Shown here: positions 1 to 7,876 of the stretch, piece after piece
Layout: the number at the start of each line of letters is the position of its first letter
Numbering within the stretch: the first letter of the stretch is position 1
Origin: Streptomyces sp. NBC_00178
GTDB taxonomy: Bacteria; Actinomycetota; Actinomycetes; Streptomycetales; Streptomycetaceae
DNA length: 64,000 nucleotides
Direction of reading: 5' to 3'
NCBI RefSeq assembly: GCF_036206005.1
Contig: NZ_CP108143.1
Span: 434,001 to 498,000, forward strand
Translations under genes and position numbers: made by a program
The notes under the pieces: model-generated
Databases searched by the model: none
Seen by the model: the letters and a program-made list of their open reading frames with translations, nothing else
Told to the model about the DNA's origin: nothing

Positions 1-34
1 GCGGACGAACTGGGAGGTGGACCTGCGGGACTGA
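1..34 (+). CDS. 3' end of an upstream gene (partial)
   Basis: The second reading frame is open from the window edge and stops with TGA at 32-34, giving a tail that reads RTNWEVDLRD. Only ten residues are visible, so no function can be assigned. The codon choice (third positions G or C) fits a real streptomycete gene. It may belong with the type II thioesterase that follows after about 460 bases. Confidence 0.45.
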   Translation, partial: RTNWEVDLRD

Positions 35-494
35 CCGGTCCGCGCAGGACCTGTCGATGTGGAGCAGGTAGTCGTTTCGGAGGCGTGCACGAACCGCGGG
101 CCGGCGGATTCCGGCTCACTCCTGGCGCGTGAGGAGCAACGCGGGGGTTCGATTCCCCATCAACAGTGCAGCTCAGCATGGCGTACAGGTGACGGTGCAC
201 ATCACACGGCACATCACCATGTGCAGATCCGAATCGGTGAGGGCGGGCTCGGGGTCTTCCACATCACAGCGGCAACGGGCGGCGTGAGACGTCACCCGCG
301 GCGGTCCGGTCCTCGGCCGAAGCTCTCGGCACCGCGGAGCCGTCGGTCCAGGCGGAGCACGGGGCAGGCGCCGGGCCGGAGCCGGAGTCCGGTCTCTCCG
401 GGAACCACTGAGCGCGCCGGGCGCGGGGTAGGTCCGACCCAGCAGCACCGGACGCCTCCGTGCGGCAGCACCTACAGACGAGGAAGACGCACAC
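35..494. other. Intergenic stretch before the thioesterase gene
   Basis: No convincing gene is seen in these 460 bases. The 9-mer GCACATCAC occurs at 197-205 and 209-217, and the related CACATCAC at 260-267, which might be protein-binding sites for the downstream gene. A tRNA-like T-arm motif lies at about 143-159, but no cloverleaf can be built around it. The promoter of the thioesterase gene should be here, although no clear -10/-35 pair stands out. Confidence 0.4.
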
Positions 495-1316
495 GTGAAT
501 CGAAGCGCGACGCCGCAACCGCGAAGGGCCGACGGCTGGATCACCAGGCCGCGGCCCCGGACCGCACCTGCCGTCCGGCTCTTCTGCCTCCCCTACGCCG
601 GGGGCGCCGCCTCGGCCTACGCCCGGTGGCCGGCCTCCTTCGGCGCCGACGTGGAGGTCTGCGGCATAGAACCTCCGGGGCGTCAGTCGCGTTTCGGTGA
701 ACAGCCCTTCACCCGGATGGACTTGCTGGTCGACGCCCTGGCTACGGCGATCGAGCCCGAACTCGGCCTGCCTTACGCCCTCTTCGGGCACAGCATGGGA
801 TCGCTGGTCGCGTTCGAGCTGGCGCGTGAGCTGCGCCGCAGGGGCATCACCGGGCCCAGGGTCCTCTTCGTGTCCGGCGGCACCGCCCCGCAGTCGCGGC
901 AGGCAGGGCCCCGGGTCCACGACCGGACCGACGCGATCGTGATCGACCGCATGCGTTCGCTGGGCGGCCTCTCCGAGGAGATCCTCGCCGAGACCGAACT
1001 GCTGAAGCTCCTGCTGCCCACGATCCGCGCCGACTTCGAACTCCTCGACACCTATGCCTACCGTCCGGGTCCCCCACTCGCGTGCCCGGTCGTCGCCTTC
1101 TCCGGTACGGAGGACCAGGCGGTACCGGCCTCACGGGTGGAGCCCTGGCGTGAACAGACGTCGGCCGCCTTCACGCACCACGCGTTGCCGGGCGGCCACT
1201 TCTTCCTGCGCAGCGCGCAGGAGTCACTTCTGCGGATGGTCCGTGCGTCACTGGCCCGGGAGTGCACCCCGGGCGACCGGCGCAGCGGCCCGGGAGCGGG
1301 CCGTACCCCGGCGTAG
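495..1316 (+). CDS. Type II thioesterase (alpha/beta hydrolase)
   Basis: A stand-alone thioesterase that, in this family, removes aberrant acyl or aminoacyl groups from carrier domains of polyketide or nonribosomal peptide synthetases. The 273-residue product has the usual features: LFCLPYAGG near residues 29-37, the nucleophile elbow GHSMG with Ser100, an acid at about Asp207 (SGTEDQAV) and the catalytic His235 in LPGGHFFL. Start is GTG at 495, preceded by GAGGAAG eight bases upstream. The N-terminal 25 residues are a basic, low-complexity extension. Type II thioesterases usually lie inside or at the edge of PKS/NRPS clusters, so a cluster may continue to the left of the window. It could also serve the NRPS at 45-50 kb, but 44 kb separates them. 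Confidence 0.9.
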   Translation: MNRSATPQPRRADGWITRPRPRTAPAVRLFCLPYAGGAASAYARWPASFGADVEVCGIEPPGRQSRFGEQPFTRMDLLVDALATAIEPELGLPYALFGHSMGSLVAFELARELRRRGITGPRVLFVSGGTAPQSRQAGPRVHDRTDAIVIDRMRSLGGLSEEILAETELLKLLLPTIRADFELLDTYAYRPGPPLACPVVAFSGTEDQAVPASRVEPWREQTSAAFTHHALPGGHFFLRSAQESLLRMVRASLARECTPGDRRSGPGAGRTPA

Positions 1317-1343
1317 CCGGCGGCGCCGCGCACCGCCCGCTGA

Positions 1344-1892
1344 TCAGGTGCGGGGGCGGTCGAGTCCCCATGTCTGCAGTTCGAACGCGCGCCCCTTGTC
1401 CTCGCCCTGGATCAGAGGGCGGTCGAGGAGTCCGAAGCCCGCCCTGCGGGCGACGGCGACGCTGGCGGCGTTGTCCGCCTCCAGTTCCAGGATGACCTGC
1501 TCGGCGCCCAGCTGCTCGAAGGCGTAGGCGGCCATCACACGCACCGCACGCACCGCGAGCCCTTGCCCGCGGTGCGCGGGCCCGACCGCGTAGCCGATCT
1601 CCGTCCCTTCGGGGGCGCGGCGCAGCATCACCTCTCCGAGCGGTGCGCCGCCGTCGACGGTGATGGCGAGGAGGATGGTCGTACCCTCCTCGCGCAGCTG
1701 CCTGGCCCGCTTCAGCCGGTTCCGGGCCGCCGTCGCGTCGAAGGGCGAGACGATCGGAGTCCAGTAGGCGGTGTCCGGGTTGTCGAAGAGGGCCGGCATC
1801 GCTGTCAGGTCCCCCTCCGACCAGTCGCGGAGGACGAGACCCTCGCCCGGGAGCTCGAGCCGCTCGGGCAGGGACGAGGTGGTGCTGCTCAT
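1344..1892 (-). CDS. GNAT-family N-acetyltransferase (RimJ-like)
   Basis: A 182-residue acyl-CoA-dependent N-acetyltransferase. The fold is recognisable from LVLRDWSEGDLTAM at the N-terminus, the acetyl-CoA pyrophosphate loop around VGPAHRGQGLAVRAVR, and the closing LELEADNAASVAVARRAGF that is typical of RimJ/RimL-type enzymes, which act on ribosomal proteins or small amines. The ATG at 1892 is chosen because a perfect AGGAGG lies nine bases upstream; a longer reading frame exists but has no ribosome site. It converges on the thioesterase gene with only 27 bases between them. The substrate cannot be predicted. Confidence 0.85.
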   Translation of the reverse strand: MSSTTSSLPERLELPGEGLVLRDWSEGDLTAMPALFDNPDTAYWTPIVSPFDATAARNRLKRARQLREEGTTILLAITVDGGAPLGEVMLRRAPEGTEIGYAVGPAHRGQGLAVRAVRVMAAYAFEQLGAEQVILELEADNAASVAVARRAGFGLLDRPLIQGEDKGRAFELQTWGLDRPRT

Positions 1893-2068
1893 GCTGGGGA
1901 CCCTCCTGGCCTGTACAGGACGACGAAGGATATCCGGGCCGGGCAGGTGCGCGCGCATCGTTTTCGACGGCTGTTCGCACACCCGCCACGGCGGATCGCA
2001 GGCGCCGCACGTCGAGCGTCCCGGGCCAGCGGTGGCGCGCGACCCGCTCCCGGAGGCACCGTGGATGG

Positions 2069-2290
2069 ATGAACCCGCCCGTCACCGTTCACCACCTGAG
2101 TCCGGACGGGGGCCGCCGCGTCTCCGTGCGGAGTTCCGTCGACACGCACATCCTCGGCATCGCTTACAGCGACCGCGATGTCGTCGAGTTCCTGCGCCGT
2201 ACCGGACTCGAGGACCCTGATCTGCTGCTCGACGATCCCGCGTGGGTCAGATGGCGCGGCGGAAGACCGCACGAATGGGCCGCCGCGTAG
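2069..2290 (+). CDS. Conserved small streptomycete protein of unknown function
   Basis: A 73-residue acidic protein with no membrane segment and no metal motif. It ends in a pattern (DDPAWVRWRGGRPHEW) that I recall from small unannotated Streptomyces proteins; no function is known to me. The ATG at 2069 is preceded by GGAGG at a slightly long spacing of 12 bases. Its promoter should lie in the roughly 175 bases shared divergently with the acetyltransferase gene. Confidence rests on codon usage and family memory rather than on a domain. Confidence 0.6.
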   Translation: MNPPVTVHHLSPDGGRRVSVRSSVDTHILGIAYSDRDVVEFLRRTGLEDPDLLLDDPAWVRWRGGRPHEWAAA

Positions 2291-2384
2291 GGAGGACCGT
2301 CCCGCCGGCGCCCTCAGGTACCGGGCGCACCCGGCACCGGCGAACCGGATCGGTGGGCGGTGTGCGTCACCTGGGCATCGGGCG

Positions 2385-2450
2385 AACCGGGATGGTGCGC
2401 GGTGCCAACCGGGATGTGCGCGGTGCGGGCCGGGATGTGTGCGGTGCGGG
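2385..2450. repeat. Three tandem 22-bp repeats
   Basis: Three head-to-tail units of 22 bases start at 2385, 2407 and 2429. The shared core is CCGGGATG(G)TGCGCGGTGC. They lie between the small gene ending at 2290 and the convergent DksA-like gene ending at 2535. The unit length is not a multiple of three and no convincing gene covers them. Confidence 0.75.
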
Positions 2451-2534
2451 CCGCCGCCCCGGCGGCGGACGGCCGCCAGGCCAGGCGTCGGGACCCGCCG
2501 GGGGCGGCAAAGGCGCCTCGCGGGAGCCTCGCGT

Positions 2535-2930
2535 TCAGCGGCGGACGGCGGCGCAGCGTACGCAGGTGCTCGCCGCCGGGCGTACCAGCAGGCGTTCTTC
2601 CGGAATCGGTCCGCCGCAGTCCTCGCACACCCCGTAGTCACCTGCGTCGAGCCGCTGCACAGCCCGGTCCAGGTCGTCCAGAGAGCTGCGCGCCTGTGCC
2701 CGGAGCGACGCGATGTGGGAACGCTCGAAGGCCGTGCTCGATCCCTCCGGGTCGTGTTCGTCGTCGACCGCCACGAGGGCGTTCGCCTCGACGATGCCGT
2801 CGTACTCGCGGCTCAACGAGGCGATGCGCGCGAGCGTGTCCGCACGCTCGGCCGTCAGAAGGGCGCGTACGCGCTCGGGCTCGATCGGTGAAGAGGACGA
2901 GGAGGACGGTGAGGTGGACGAGTCACTCAT
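2535..2930 (-). CDS. DksA/TraR-family zinc-finger protein
   Basis: A 131-residue protein of the DksA/TraR C4-type family, whose members bind the RNA polymerase secondary channel or act as small zinc proteins. The C-terminus carries CEDCGGPIPEERL followed by CVRC, giving C-x2-C-x17-C-x2-C. A helical region (residues about 20-85) contains the coiled-coil-like part, and the N-terminus is a serine-rich run. The ATG at 2930 is preceded by GGGAGAG about ten bases upstream. The DxxDxA tip motif of classical DksA is not evident, so a direct role in the stringent response is uncertain. Confidence 0.85.
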   Translation of the reverse strand: MSDSSTSPSSSSSSPIEPERVRALLTAERADTLARIASLSREYDGIVEANALVAVDDEHDPEGSSTAFERSHIASLRAQARSSLDDLDRAVQRLDAGDYGVCEDCGGPIPEERLLVRPAASTCVRCAAVRR

Positions 2931-3056
2931 CCCGTCGACAACTCTCCCGACAGGGTGAATATTCCCCTGCGGCTCCCATGACCGCCCCGGGAAACGGCCT
3001 CCGGGCGGGTGGCCATGACGCGGACGGGGCGGGACCCGCCCCAGGACGGCCAACGG

Positions 3057-3560
3057 TCACTTCCCGTGAGGAAGACGGTGCAGGCGTACGTCGCCGAGTT
3101 GTCCGCCCGAGACCTCGGCGGTCATGTACGTGCGGTAGGGCTGTCTCCGCCGGTCGGTCGGTGAGCCGGGGTTGAGCAACCGCAGCCCGCCGGGAGCGAC
3201 GGTGTCCCACGGGATGTGACTGTGACCGAACACCAGGACGTCCAGGCCGGGAAAGCGGGCCGCGCAGCGCTGCTCACGCCCCCGAGCCGCCCCCGTCTCG
3301 TGCACGACCCCCAGGCGGATCCCCGCGAGCTCGACGCGTGCGGTCTCGTCGAGCCTGGCCCGCAGCTCCGCTCCGTCGTTGTTGCCGAACACGCCCACGA
3401 GGCGCCGCGCACGCGCCTCGAAGAGGTCCAGCGTGGCGACATCGACCCAGTCACCGGCGTGAACGACGACATCGGCTGCGTCGACGGCCTCCAGCAGGGC
3501 GGCGGGCACCTGCCTGGCGCGCTTGGGTACGTGGGTGTCCGAGGTCAGCAGCAGGCGCAC
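3057..3560 (-). CDS. YfcE/MJ0936-type metallophosphoesterase
   Basis: A 167-residue calcineurin-like phosphoesterase with two-metal catalysis. All core motifs are present in order: SDTHVP (Asp8, His10), HAGDWVD (Asp37), GNND (about 59-62), VVHETG, GHSH and the closing NPGSP. The length is standard for the small bacterial YfcE/MJ0936 subfamily, which hydrolyses phosphodiesters in vitro. It lies just downstream of the DksA-like gene on the same strand, with 126 bases between them, but no clear operon link is seen. The cellular substrate is unknown. Confidence 0.9.
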   Translation of the reverse strand: MRLLLTSDTHVPKRARQVPAALLEAVDAADVVVHAGDWVDVATLDLFEARARRLVGVFGNNDGAELRARLDETARVELAGIRLGVVHETGAARGREQRCAARFPGLDVLVFGHSHIPWDTVAPGGLRLLNPGSPTDRRRQPYRTYMTAEVSGGQLGDVRLHRLPHGK

Positions 3561-3828
3561 CGTGTCACTCCCGGTCCTTCGGATCGGCGCTGTGAGAAGT
3601 GCGGGTCATCGTGGCACGCACCTCCCCTTCGCACCGTTTCAGCCACGCCGGGCCGCGTGCGCCGCAGGTGTCCGCCCATGACCGGGGGCCGGGTACCGCG
3701 CGGACAGCAGGGCGTGGAGACAGCGGCGGGGATGCCGGCCCGTGCGGGGCGGGGATGTCGGCCCGTGCGCTCCTTACCGCGGGGTAACCTTTGTGGCCCG
3801 GACCGCCGACCCAGCCCCAGGAGCCCTC

Positions 3829-4218
3829 ATGGCACGCGTCGTCCGTCGCACCCCCGGTTCGCCGCTGCTGCTCGCAGGCCTTCTCGCCGCAGCGGGACTC
3901 GCACACTTCGCCGTCCCGCGGCCGTTCGACGCGATCGTGCCCCGGGCCCTCCCCGGCAGCCCCAGGGTCTGGACCAGGGCCAGTGGCGTCGTGGAGCTGA
4001 CGCTTGCGGCAGGACTCGCAGTGCCCCGCACCCGGAAGCTGAGCGCCCGGGCGACCGCGCTCTTCTTCGTCGGAGTCTTCCCCGCCAACGTCCAGATGGC
4101 GTACGACTGGCGCGACCGCCCGGCACCGGCGCGGGGGCTCGCCCTCGGCCGGCTCCCCCTGCAGGTCCCCCTGTACCTGTGGGCCCGTGCGGCGGACCGC
4201 TCCGCGTCCGCGAAGTAG
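3829..4218 (+). CDS. DoxX-like integral membrane protein
   Basis: A 129-residue protein with about four hydrophobic segments. The patterns GLAHFAVPRPFDAIVP and a GVVELTLAAGL segment are typical of DoxX/SURF4-like proteins. These are small membrane proteins linked in other organisms to quinone-related redox and oxidative-stress functions. The ATG at 3829 has AGGAG five bases upstream; an upstream in-frame ATG at 3742 has no ribosome site. The gene faces a terminator-like hairpin and the convergent secreted-protein gene. Confidence 0.75.
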   Translation: MARVVRRTPGSPLLLAGLLAAAGLAHFAVPRPFDAIVPRALPGSPRVWTRASGVVELTLAAGLAVPRTRKLSARATALFFVGVFPANVQMAYDWRDRPAPARGLALGRLPLQVPLYLWARAADRSASAK

Positions 4219-4246
4219 CTCGCCGGCCGCAGCCGCCAGGGAGACA

Positions 4247-4317
4247 CGGCACGGCCGTGCCGGGGCGGGGTACCGGTCCCGGGCATCCGGCACGGCCGGG
4301 CTCCGCATGCCCGGGAC
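4247..4317. terminator. Pair of hairpins between convergent genes
   Basis: A 16-bp perfect palindrome CGGCACGGCCGTGCCG lies at 4247-4262. An 11-bp inverted repeat follows, with GTCCCGGGCAT at 4276-4286 and ATGCCCGGGAC at 4307-4317. They sit between the DoxX-like gene and the secreted-protein gene, so they can serve as terminators in both directions. Confidence 0.6.
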
Positions 4318-4336
4318 GAGCGGGTGCAGGGACGGC

Positions 4337-4723
4337 TCAGTCCTCGGTGAATTCCTTCTTGGCGCAGATCTCGCCGGGACCGTTCCAGCAGATCTTCATC
4401 AGGTACTTGGCCGCGTAGGGAACGACGTTGTAGTCGAAGTACCCGCAACCGGCGTCACCACCGTCCGCCTTCGTCTCCTTGAGCTGCCAGCCACCGATGT
4501 AGACGTAGAGCTTTCCTGTCACGCCGTACCCGTCGGCGCGCGTGTCGCAGACCCTGAACGTGTCCGGGTCCGGGTCCAGGTGCGTCATCGTGCCGAGCGA
4601 ATGGCCGTCGATGTCGGACAGGAACAGCGTGGTGTCGGCCGCGCTGGCGGAACCGGATGTTCCCATCACCAGCGCGAATGCCGCGCCTCCTGCCAACACG
4701 GTGCGCGAGACCCATGACTTCAC
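4337..4723 (-). CDS. Small secreted protein with two likely disulfides
   Basis: A 128-residue exported protein of unknown function. The N-terminus is a Sec signal peptide: a basic start, a hydrophobic stretch (VLAGGAAFALVMGTSG) and a signal peptidase I site after SASA, just before ADTT. The mature part, about 95 residues, holds four cysteines (RVCDT, DAGCG, KICWN, EICAK), which fits two disulfide bonds. The GTG at 4723 is preceded by GGAGGTGG seven bases upstream, a strong site. It is divergent from the ricin-lectin gene with an 84-base gap, so the two may share a regulatory region. Confidence 0.75.
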   Translation of the reverse strand: MKSWVSRTVLAGGAAFALVMGTSGSASAADTTLFLSDIDGHSLGTMTHLDPDPDTFRVCDTRADGYGVTGKLYVYIGGWQLKETKADGGDAGCGYFDYNVVPYAAKYLMKICWNGPGEICAKKEFTED

Positions 4724-4807
4724 TGCTGGGCCACCTCCAAGGTTCTCGGGTGCGAACGGAAGGCCCCAGTCAAGCGCAACCACCGCGATCACCCGGAGGC
4801 GCCCCCC

Positions 4808-5242
4808 ATGTACCGTCCCGGGAGACGTACTTATGGGGCTGTCACCTGCTCGCGGGCATGCCTGGACGTGGCGGCGGACTCGCGGACGGCAGGGGGCGAC
4901 GTCCAGCGGTGGTCCTTCAACGGGCTGGGCACGCAGGACTGGACACTGCGCGCACGCGGCGGCGGGCACTTCACCCTCACCGGACGCAACAGCGGGCACT
5001 GCCCGGACGTCGAGAACGGTTCCGGCACGGCGGGGGCGAACGTCCGGCAGTGGTACTGCAACGCCCAGTCGGCTCAGGACTGGCGCCTGGAGAACGTCGG
5101 GCGCGGCTACTACCGTCTGGTCTCCCGGTCGAGCGGCCAGTGCCTCGACGTGGCCGAGGGCTCGCGTGCCCCGGGCGCCGGCGTCCGGCCATGGCCGTGC
5201 AACGGCCTCCAGCCGCAGACCTGGCGGCTCGAGCGCGTGTGA
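4808..5242 (+). CDS. Ricin B-type beta-trefoil lectin domain protein
   Basis: A 144-residue protein that is almost entirely one carbohydrate-binding beta-trefoil. Three repeats end in QxW-like motifs (TQDWTL, AQDWRL, PQTWRL), each preceded by a CLDV/CPDV-type strand, as in RICIN domains attached to secreted streptomycete glycosidases. The first repeat is shortened at its N-terminus. There is no signal peptide and no catalytic domain. The ATG at 4808 is supported by GGAGG eight bases upstream, so this is the likely start. It may be a remnant of a larger secreted enzyme or a true cytoplasmic lectin. Confidence 0.8.
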   Translation: MYRPGRRTYGAVTCSRACLDVAADSRTAGGDVQRWSFNGLGTQDWTLRARGGGHFTLTGRNSGHCPDVENGSGTAGANVRQWYCNAQSAQDWRLENVGRGYYRLVSRSSGQCLDVAEGSRAPGAGVRPWPCNGLQPQTWRLERV

Positions 5243-5248
5243 CCACGG

Positions 5249-5281
5249 GCGCACGGCGACGCGCCGGCCGTCGCCGTGCGC
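5249..5281. terminator. Hairpin after the lectin gene
   Basis: A 13-bp perfect inverted repeat has arms at 5249-5261 (GCGCACGGCGACG) and 5269-5281 with a 7-base loop. It starts seven bases after the lectin stop codon, so it is a probable terminator. Confidence 0.65.
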
Positions 5282-5402
5282 AGCGGTCCCCCCGGGGCGG
5301 TCCTCGGGCGAACGGGTGGATTCCGCCATGCCGAAGCGATCGTTTCGACAGGCGCCGGGCATGGTGTGGGCCGTGTGCATCCAGCCGGTGGACACTGACG
5401 CG

Positions 5403-5816
5403 ATGAGCGAGTACGAACGGGCACGGACGATGCCCGCCCTGCCCGAGCACACCTTCGACCAGGCCGCCGACGTGGACGAACTGAACGCCTGGCTGCCGCG
5501 GGGCCTGAGCCTGGACGCTCGGGATCTGCCGTCCGTCACCGTGCACGACGGCGCGACGCACCGGGACGTCCCCGCCGTCCTGCACGTCCACTCCGGACGG
5601 ATGAGGCTCGAATGGGGCTCACGCGAGGCGGAGGGCTACACGGGCTGGCTGCAGGTCACCGACACCGGGTCCGGAGTCAGCGAGGTGACCGTCCACCTGT
5701 CCTTCGCCGACGGCGGTCACGACCCCGGTGAGCGGGCCGTGCACGCCGCGCTCGACAGCAGCCTCGAACGGCTGGAGGAGCAGGTACGGCTCCGCATCGA
5801 CAACGTGGCCGGCTGA
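5403..5816 (+). CDS. SRPBCC-like small protein, conserved in streptomycetes
   Basis: A 137-residue protein that resembles the START/SRPBCC helix-grip family: an opening strand and helix (MPALPEHTFDQAADVDELNAWLP), central strands and a long C-terminal helix (ALDSSLERLEEQVRLRIDN). Members bind hydrophobic ligands, but the ligand and role here are unknown. The ATG at 5403 is chosen because the family-like sequence begins there; the ribosome site is weak. An in-frame upstream ATG at 5329 would add 25 residues. Confidence 0.65.
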   Translation: MSEYERARTMPALPEHTFDQAADVDELNAWLPRGLSLDARDLPSVTVHDGATHRDVPAVLHVHSGRMRLEWGSREAEGYTGWLQVTDTGSGVSEVTVHLSFADGGHDPGERAVHAALDSSLERLEEQVRLRIDNVAG

Positions 5817-5969
5817 CCCCGGCGGTAGCCCGACGACCTTCCCCCCCGGCCGGCGCACTCCCCGCGCCCTCCGCCCGTTCCCGGCGCGGCGGCATCACGA
5901 CTCCCGCATTCCCGCTACAGGCACATGAAAGGGGTAGACGGCGCAGAACAATCGGATCAGGAGAGGGGA

Positions 5970-7307
5970 GTGGCCGGCGTGGCCATCACTACCACCGGCG
6001 CTGTGTACGGATGCCTCGGCCTGGGGGCCCTTCTCGCGGCAGTGCTCCCCCGGCTGCTGTCGCGCCGGCCCGTCTCCCCACCGATGGTGTTCCTGGCGTC
6101 GGGTGTGCTCGTCTACGCGCTGCCGCTGTCCCTGCCGCTGCCGCAGGTCGACCCCACGACGCACGGGGCCTGGGTGGAGCACCTGACCGAACTCTGCGTC
6201 ATCGCCTCGCTGATGGGGGCGGGGCTCGCCATCAACCGTCCTTTCGGCCTGCGGCCCTGGGCGACCACCTGGCGACTGCTCGGCATAGCGATGCCGCTCA
6301 CGATCGCCGCGACGGCCCTCGCGGCCTGGTGGCTGCTGGACTGGCCGCCGTACGTCGCTCTCCTCGTGGCGGCGGTGCTGGCACCGACCGACCCCGTGCT
6401 CGCCTCCGAGGTCCGCGTGGGTGAGCCGACCGACGCCGAGTACGACGAGGACGAGGTGCGCTTCGCCCTCACGAGCGAGGCGGGGCTCAACGACGGGCTG
6501 GCGTTCCCGTTCGTCCTCGCCGCGCTCGCACTGGCCGCCTCGGGCCAGGCCTGGTCGACGGACTGGATCGTGCACTGGGCCTGGAGCGACGTGGTCGTAC
6601 GGCTCGTGGTGGGTGTGGCCGTGGGCATGGGGACGGGGCTGCTCCTCGGCCGCGTCCTCTTCCACGCGGGCGCGGCACCTCTCCGGCTCGCCGAGCACGG
6701 TGAGGGCTTCGTGGCGCTGGCCGCCACCCTCACCTCGTACGGCCTCGCCGAGTCGCTGCACGGTTACGGCTTCCTCGCGGTCTTCGTCGCCGCGTGCACC
6801 TTGCGCAGGTGCGAGCGGGGCCACGACTACCACCAGGTTCTCCACGAGTTCATCGAGCAGATAGAGCGGCTGCTCATGGCGGTGCTCCTGTTCGCGACGG
6901 GTGCCTTCATCGCGACGGGTGCCCTGGCCCACCTCACCTGGCAGGGTGCCGCGACGGGACTGCTGCTCCACCTGCTGATACGGCCGCTGACCGGCTGGCT
7001 CGCGCTGCTTCGGGGAACCGGGGCCCGTAAGGAGCGTCTGGTGACGGCGTTCTTCGGGATCCGGGGCATCGGTTCGTTCTTCTACCTCGCCTACGCCTGT
7101 GCCCGGGGGGAATTCGGCGGCTACGAGGACGAGATGTGGGCCGTCGTGGTCTTCACCGTGCTGGTCTCCGTGGTGCTCCACGGGGCCGCCGCCTCGCCGG
7201 TCACCGCCCGTCTGGACAGGAGGAACGGGGGGACGGGTGAAGGCCCGGCCGGCCAGGAGCCCGAGCGGCTCGGCCAGGGCGACGGTGTGCCCCGGGGGCG
7301 TGTCTGA
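5970..7307 (+). CDS. CPA1-type cation:proton antiporter (NhaP-like)
   Basis: A polytopic inner-membrane protein of about 445 residues that exchanges Na+ or K+ for protons. It has about 12 hydrophobic segments and the CPA1 signature residues: LAPTDPVLASEV followed by the SEAGLNDG motif, whose Asn-Asp pair is central to ion binding in this family. A late conserved segment, FFGIRGIGSFFY, is also typical. The GTG at 5970 follows AGGAG by six bases; GTG at 5979 is an equally possible start. The C-terminal tail is short, with no cytoplasmic regulatory domain. It stands alone and ends at a strong hairpin. Confidence 0.88.
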   Translation: MAGVAITTTGAVYGCLGLGALLAAVLPRLLSRRPVSPPMVFLASGVLVYALPLSLPLPQVDPTTHGAWVEHLTELCVIASLMGAGLAINRPFGLRPWATTWRLLGIAMPLTIAATALAAWWLLDWPPYVALLVAAVLAPTDPVLASEVRVGEPTDAEYDEDEVRFALTSEAGLNDGLAFPFVLAALALAASGQAWSTDWIVHWAWSDVVVRLVVGVAVGMGTGLLLGRVLFHAGAAPLRLAEHGEGFVALAATLTSYGLAESLHGYGFLAVFVAACTLRRCERGHDYHQVLHEFIEQIERLLMAVLLFATGAFIATGALAHLTWQGAATGLLLHLLIRPLTGWLALLRGTGARKERLVTAFFGIRGIGSFFYLAYACARGEFGGYEDEMWAVVVFTVLVSVVLHGAAASPVTARLDRRNGGTGEGPAGQEPERLGQGDGVPRGRV

Positions 7308-7393
7308 GAACGCCTGGGGCGAGGTGCGGAGTGCTCCGCCCCACGCGGCGGGCACCGCCTTCGCACCGCTTTCTCCCCTCCCGGGCACGACAA

Positions 7394-7426
7394 GAGCCCC
7401 ACGGTGTCCTCGGACGCGTGGGGCTC
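7394..7426. terminator. Terminator after the antiporter gene
   Basis: A 10-bp perfect inverted repeat has GAGCCCCACG at 7394-7403 and CGTGGGGCTC at 7417-7426, with a 13-base loop. It lies 86 bases after the antiporter stop codon. Confidence 0.65.
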
Positions 7427-7469
7427 GGCATCGGGCTCACGGGCTCGGTCCGGCGAGGGGATTCGCGGT

Positions 7470-7545
7470 GTCAGCTCCGCAGCGCGGAGGGTGTCAGCTC
7501 CGCAGCGCGGAGGGCGTCAGCTCCGCAGCGCGGAGGGCGTCAGCT
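7470..7545. repeat. 23-bp tandem repeats, each holding a hairpin
   Basis: Units start at 7470, 7493 and 7516, with a fourth degenerate start at 7539; the period is 23 bases. Each full unit contains the inverted repeat CTCCGC-AGC-GCGGAG. Copy three encodes the stop codon and last codons of the small membrane-protein gene on the minus strand. The other two copies lie just downstream of that gene. They may be a reinforced terminator or a slipped-strand expansion. Confidence 0.8.
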
Positions 7546-7795
7546 TCTGCGCGGTGCTGCAGTGCGCCCTGAGCCGGTGCCGCCGGAGCTGCACCAGTGT
7601 CACCCCGAGCAGGACGGTGAACACCGCCAGGAGTACTCCCGCGATCTCCAGCTGCCTGCCGCTCGCCGTCCCGGCCCGCCCCTGGGCGAGCAGACCGAGC
7701 AGTGAGAGCAGGGCGCCCACCAGGTAGACGGAGCGCACACGTCGCAACTGCCGCAGCGCACGGGGGGCGAGGGCCACACGCTTCATTGATGCCAT
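7517..7795 (-). CDS. Small membrane protein with two predicted membrane segments
   Basis: A 92-residue protein with a basic N-terminus (MASMKRVALAPRALRQLRRV) and two hydrophobic stretches, around VYLVGALLSLLGLLA and IAGVLLAVFTVLLGVTLV, followed by a basic tail. It is probably a membrane protein with positively charged ends. No domain is recognised. The ATG at 7795 has GAGG five bases upstream; a second ATG three codons later is possible. Its last residues (TPSALRS) are encoded in the third copy of the 23-bp tandem repeat, so the C-terminus may have changed recently by repeat slippage. Confidence 0.6.
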   Translation of the reverse strand: MASMKRVALAPRALRQLRRVRSVYLVGALLSLLGLLAQGRAGTASGRQLEIAGVLLAVFTVLLGVTLVQLRRHRLRAHCSTAQKLTPSALRS

Positions 7796-7876
7796 GTGCG
7801 CCTCATACCCTGAACGACACGGTGCAGACATGGAGTTGCGGATCGGATCAGATTCCCGTACCGGCCGGACACAGGA

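Noticed and set aside
143..166. tRNA T-arm-like sequence (GGGGG-TTCGATT-CCCCA) followed by TCAACAG
   Set aside because: A 7-base acceptor partner (CTGTCGA at 51-57) can be found, but the resulting length of about 116 bases is too long, no D-arm or anticodon arm can be formed and no CCA follows. It is probably chance, or at most a worn att-site remnant with no integrase in the window.
4337..5539. 400-codon minus-strand frame that covers the lectin gene
   Set aside because: Only the last 128 codons behave as a gene, with a signal peptide and a strong ribosome site at 4723. The rest is a shadow of the lectin and SRPBCC-like genes.
7470..7545. CRISPR array
   Set aside because: The units are directly adjacent with no spacers, and no cas gene is present.
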